From Azospirillum sp. SYSU D00513 (GTDB lineage: Bacteria > Pseudomonadota > Alphaproteobacteria > Azospirillales > Azospirillaceae), in contig NZ_JAFIQV010000010.1 in NCBI RefSeq assembly GCF_017356015.1, positions 89,475 to 153,474 of the forward strand: DNA of 64,000 bases, written 5' to 3'. Positions 60,726-64,000 of this stretch are shown here, one piece after another. Positions within the stretch are counted from its first letter, which is position 1; the number at the start of each line of letters is the position of its first letter. The notes beneath the pieces were generated by a model, which saw nothing but the letters and a program-made list of their open reading frames with translations, did no database searches and had not been told where the DNA came from. Position numbers and translations under genes: made by a program.

Positions 60726-62603
60726 TCACGCGGTGACGGCGGCGCTTTGCTGCGATTCGGGCCGCCGCGCTTCGGGCCGCTGCGGGAGTGCTCCGGAACC
60801 GGTGGGCAGCCAGACGCGGGCGACGGTGCCGACGCCCTGTTCGCTTTCGACTGTCAGCCGCCCGCCATGGAGGTCCACCAGCCTTTTGGCAATGGTCAGC
60901 CCCAGCCCGGTGCCGCCGAACCGTCGGCTGGCCCGGGAATCGGCCTGGGTGAAGGGCTCGAAGATGTGCTCCATCGCCTCGGGCGCGATGCCGATGCCGG
61001 TGTCGGCGATCGTGACGGCGGCGCCCAGCCCCTGGAACCGGACGGTGACGCGGATGGCGCCGCCCCTCACCGTGAATTTGATGGCGTTGGACAGGAGGTT
61101 CAGCAGGACCTGCTTCATCGCACGGGGATCGGCGTCGCAGAGGACAGCCTCGTCCGGCGTCTCGACCGTCAGGGAAAGCCCGCTGTCCTGGGCCTTGTGC
61201 GCCAGCATGCGGACGACGGTGCGCGTCAGCGGGACGAGGTCCGCCGGTTCGCGCAGCAGTTCGGTCTGCCCGGCCTCCAGCTTCGACAGGTCGAGGATGT
61301 TGTTGATCACCTCCAGCAGGTGCTGGCCGCTTTCGTTGATGGAGGCGGCGTAATCGGCCCAGGGCGCGAGATGCCCGGCGGTGGCCTCCTGCCGCATGAG
61401 GTCGGAGAAGCCGATCACCGCGTTGAGCGGCGTGCGGAGCTCATGGCTCACCATCGCCAGGAAGGCCGCCCGGCTGCGGGTGGCCGCCTCGGCCCTCTCC
61501 TTGCTGATCAGGAGGTCGGCGTTGGTCTGCTCCAGCCGGGAGTGGCGGAGGTCGAGTTCGGCGTTCGCGGAGCGCAGCTTGGCGCGCTCCGCGGCCAGTT
61601 CGCGTTCGCGCTGGCCGCGCCGTTCGATCTCCGAGACGAGGAGCAGCAGGACGACCGCCAGGACGAGCGTCACCCCGATGGCGATGGCGATGACGCGGTC
61701 GGCGTCCTGCCCCGGGTCGGCCAGCACCTCGTCCAGCCCGTAGCCCACCATGACGAACAGCGGATAACCCGTCACCGCCCGGTAGCCGACGATCCGCTCC
61801 ACGCCGTCCACCGTGGCGTTGGTGATGAAGCTGCCCGAGGGCTGTTCGGCCAGCCGATGGAACAGGGCGCCGAGGTTGATCAGCTTCCCGAGCCCCTGCA
61901 GGCCGGCGGGGTCCTCGCCGGAGCTTCGGGCGCGGATGACCCCGTCGCGCCCGATCAGCGTGACGACCCCCTGCCGGCCGAGATCGACCGTCTTGTAGAA
62001 GCGCGCGAAATAGTTGGGGTCGATGGAAAAGACGAGCACGCCGGCGAAGGCGCCGTCCGCCCGCTCCAGCCGCCGGGTGACCTGGATCGACCACTCCCCG
62101 GACACCCGGCCGAGAAGGGGACGGCTGATGAAGGTGCCGAATCCGGGCTGCTCGACATGGATCCGGAAATGCTGCCGGTCGGTCAGGTCGACCCGCCCTC
62201 CCTCATGCGGCAGGCTCGATCCCTTGAGGTGGCCGTCGGGGCCGATTACCGAGATCCGGAGATGGACGTTGCCCAGGAAATTGAAGCGCTCCGCCCAGCG
62301 GCTGAGGTCGCGCGTCTCCGTCTCCTCGCGCAGGGCGAGTTCCATCAGCTTCATCGCCTGTTCGACGGCGGTCAGGGAGACGATGACATGCTGTTCGAAG
62401 GCCAGGGCCAGATTGGTGGCGTCGCGGCGCGTCTGGACGACGGCCTGCTCGTGATGCTGGCTGATCAGCGCGGTCACCACCACCCAGACAGCCGCGATCA
62501 GCAGCGCCCCCATCACGCCGACGCTCAGGCCGAGCCGCGACACCGGCCGCCATGTCATGGGGAAAAAGCGCATCCGAGCCGTGCTGATGGAACGATTCCC
62601 CAC
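60726..62603 (-). CDS. Membrane sensor histidine kinase with Cache-like periplasmic domain
   Basis: 625 residues. Membrane helices at about 22-45 and 305-330 flank a 260-residue periplasmic domain (double-Cache-like; DRQHFRIHVEQPGFGTFISRP and SGEWSIQVTRRL). A coiled-coil linker leads to the kinase core: H387 in MVSHELRTPLNAVIGF, N box LLNLLSNAIKFT, G boxes DTGIGIAPEAMEHIFEPFTQ and GGTGLGLTIAKRL. No receiver domain, and no response regulator is adjacent, so it is an orphan kinase. Confidence 0.93.
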   Translation of the reverse strand: MGNRSISTARMRFFPMTWRPVSRLGLSVGVMGALLIAAVWVVVTALISQHHEQAVVQTRRDATNLALAFEQHVIVSLTAVEQAMKLMELALREETETRDLSRWAERFNFLGNVHLRISVIGPDGHLKGSSLPHEGGRVDLTDRQHFRIHVEQPGFGTFISRPLLGRVSGEWSIQVTRRLERADGAFAGVLVFSIDPNYFARFYKTVDLGRQGVVTLIGRDGVIRARSSGEDPAGLQGLGKLINLGALFHRLAEQPSGSFITNATVDGVERIVGYRAVTGYPLFVMVGYGLDEVLADPGQDADRVIAIAIGVTLVLAVVLLLLVSEIERRGQRERELAAERAKLRSANAELDLRHSRLEQTNADLLISKERAEAATRSRAAFLAMVSHELRTPLNAVIGFSDLMRQEATAGHLAPWADYAASINESGQHLLEVINNILDLSKLEAGQTELLREPADLVPLTRTVVRMLAHKAQDSGLSLTVETPDEAVLCDADPRAMKQVLLNLLSNAIKFTVRGGAIRVTVRFQGLGAAVTIADTGIGIAPEAMEHIFEPFTQADSRASRRFGGTGLGLTIAKRLVDLHGGRLTVESEQGVGTVARVWLPTGSGALPQRPEARRPESQQSAAVTA

Positions 62604-62737
62604 GAACTTGCAGGGAATTCGTTAAGGCCAACCTAAGAGCGCGCCGGAACCCGGCCATCCAAAAAAGCGACCGGGAGCTTCACTAAAGGGTTTGCCATCG
62701 GCAGGGCTTTGCCCTATGGTGCGCTTCCGCTGTCGCG

Positions 62738-62814
<77 letters not shown>

Positions 62815-62910
62815 GTTTCCAGAATTCCCAAGGGCTTGGCCGCCGACGCGGCCAGGCCCTTTCTGTTTCCGCGCATTGTCGGCGCGCCGTGGTCTGTCTG
62901 CGGACGCATG

Positions 62911-62955
62911 CAAAAAGCAAAAAAGCCGGCGCGGGGGCGACCCCGCACCGGCTTT
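62911..62955 (-). terminator. Terminator of the TctC-type gene
   Basis: On the minus strand gaaagccggtgcgggg pairs with ccccgcgccggctt and is followed by a long T-run (complement of 62911-62924). It lies 21 bp after the stop of the binding-protein gene. Confidence 0.85.
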
Positions 62956-62975
62956 CAGGCGTCCCGATCAGCGGA

Positions 62976-63947
62976 TCAGTCGGCGAAGACGCCGGCGGCC
63001 TCGATGACGCTCTTCCAGCGGGCGATTTCCGATGCGACATGCTGCTGGTGGGCGGCCGGGGTGGCGCGCTCCTTCGGCTCCGGCAGCGTGCCAAGCTCGG
63101 CGAAGCGCTTGATGACGTTCTCGTCCGCCAGCGCCTTCTGCAGGGCCTCCGACAGCTTCTGGATGGCCGCGTCCGGCGTGCCCTTGGGGGCGTAGATGCC
63201 GTGCCAGATGCCGACCTGCAGGTTCGGCAGCCCGGCTTCCGCCGTCGTCGGCAGATCCGGCATCGACGGCAGGCGCTTGGGCGTCGTCACCGCGTAGGCC
63301 TTGATCGCCCCGCCCTTGATCTGACCCGTCGTGTTGGTGGTCTGGTCGCACATCAGGTCGATCTGCCCGCCGACGAGGTCGTTCATCGCCGGGCCCGTGC
63401 CCTTGTACACCGCCGTCACCAGCTGCGTCTGGATCGCCTCCTGGATCAGCATGCCGCACAGATGCGACGCGGAACCGACGCCGGCGTTGCCCAGCGTCAC
63501 CTTGTCCTTGTTCGCCTTCACGTAGGCGATCAGCTCCTTCAGGTCCTTCGCCGGGAAGTCCTTGCGCGTGACGATCGTCATCGGCACGTCCGTCACCAGA
63601 CCCACCGCCTTGAAGTCCTCCAGCGTCTTGTAGGGCAGCTTGCGGTACAAGGTCGCCGAGGTCGCCTGGCCGATGTGGTGCAGCAGCAGGGTGTAGCCGT
63701 CCGGATCGGCCTTGGCGACGCGGCCCGCACCCAGCGTGCCGCCGGCGCCGCCGACATTCTCGATCACCACCTGCTGGCCCAGCGTCTGGCTCATCGACTG
63801 GGCGACCAGGCGCGCCACCGTGTCCGTCGGGCCGCCGGCCGCGAACGGCACGACCATCGTGATCGGGCGGTCGGGGTAGCTCTGCGCCAGCGCCGGGCCG
63901 GCAAGCACGGCGAGGCCGGCGGCGAACAGGACGGTCTTCATGCTCAT
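62976..63947 (-). CDS. Bug-family (TctC) tricarboxylate transporter substrate-binding protein
   Basis: 323 residues; GGGAGGGA 3 bp before ATG. Signal peptide MSMKTVLFAAGLAVLAGPALA-Q, then the Bug signature YPDRPITMVVPFAAGGPTDTVARL, NVGGAGGTLGAGRVAKADPDGYTLL, GNAGVGSASHLCGMLIQEA and VGIWHGIYAPKGTPDAAIQKL. It is the periplasmic receptor of a tripartite tricarboxylate (TTT) transporter, but tctA/tctB are not in the window; many betaproteobacterial and alphaproteobacterial Bug proteins are orphans. Terminator follows. Confidence 0.94.
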   Translation of the reverse strand: MSMKTVLFAAGLAVLAGPALAQSYPDRPITMVVPFAAGGPTDTVARLVAQSMSQTLGQQVVIENVGGAGGTLGAGRVAKADPDGYTLLLHHIGQATSATLYRKLPYKTLEDFKAVGLVTDVPMTIVTRKDFPAKDLKELIAYVKANKDKVTLGNAGVGSASHLCGMLIQEAIQTQLVTAVYKGTGPAMNDLVGGQIDLMCDQTTNTTGQIKGGAIKAYAVTTPKRLPSMPDLPTTAEAGLPNLQVGIWHGIYAPKGTPDAAIQKLSEALQKALADENVIKRFAELGTLPEPKERATPAAHQQHVASEIARWKSVIEAAGVFAD

Positions 63948-64000
63948 GTGTCCCTCCCTGGGGGATGTCGTTTGGTTCGTGAGATTGGTGGTTGCGGGGT

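Overview
The window looks like a chromosomal segment of a high-GC alphaproteobacterium, most likely a Rhodospirillales/Azospirillum-type organism. The basis is the very G+C-rich coding sequence, the alphaproteobacterial gene complement (PetP/PetR-like regulators, an aa3-type CtaC-CtaD pair, a Bug/TctC binding protein) and two alphaproteobacterial-type LexA boxes (GTTC-N7-GTTC). No ribosomal RNA is present, so the genus is inference.

Layout. 1-5.8 kb: end of a sugar-type oxidoreductase, xylulokinase, a sodium/proton antiporter fused to a cyclic-nucleotide domain, and a small coupled gene. 5.7-10.2 kb: LysR regulator divergent from wrbA, a glutathionyl-hydroquinone reductase, small envelope proteins and a thioredoxin-reductase-like flavoprotein. 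10.4-13 kb: cytochrome oxidase subunits II and I. 13.1-16.2 kb: two single-domain response regulators flanking a membrane SpoIIE/PP2C protein whose metal site looks broken. 16.3-24.8 kb: topoisomerase IB, a GH13 alpha-glucosidase, an EboA-like protein, a YejA-like binding protein, and a sugar epimerase. 24.8-29.3 kb: a phage-derived block with a LexA-like (S24) repressor and a four-gene operon encoding a YqaJ/lambda-type exonuclease, a probable Rad52-like annealing protein and two small unknown proteins. A promoter bracketed by two perfect LexA boxes precedes it and a strong terminator follows it.

29.4-38 kb: acyl-CoA dehydrogenase, an OmpR-type regulator, an HCCA-isomerase-like protein, CsaA, a PetP-PetR-histidine-kinase regulatory unit, a thioesterase followed by a 15-bp tandem repeat, a VWA protein and a membrane J-domain protein. 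38.1-42.1 kb: GalU, UDP-glucose dehydrogenase and phosphoglucomutase/phosphomannomutase, which together form a UDP-glucuronate supply line for surface polysaccharide. 42.2-47.4 kb: an unknown coiled-coil membrane pair, a pentapeptide-repeat protein, a cupin dioxygenase and a Spo0M-like protein.

47.4-54.7 kb: accessory cluster around polA: HigBA on one side; MqsRA, a minimal nucleotidyltransferase and a type II restriction-modification pair on the other. 54.8-64 kb: a PAS-GGDEF-EAL protein, a CHCC zinc-finger protein, an ABC ATPase without permease overlapping a lipoprotein hydrolase, a DJ-1/PfpI protein, a sensor kinase, tRNA-Arg(CCG) and a TctC-type binding protein.

The most notable signal is the SOS-type promoter in front of the phage-like exonuclease/annealase operon: a compact, apparently DNA-damage-inducible recombination module without integrase, replication or structural phage genes. 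Secondary points are a 127-134 bp dispersed palindromic repeat present twice, the pseudo-phosphatase, and a nucleotidyltransferase translationally coupled to MqsRA.
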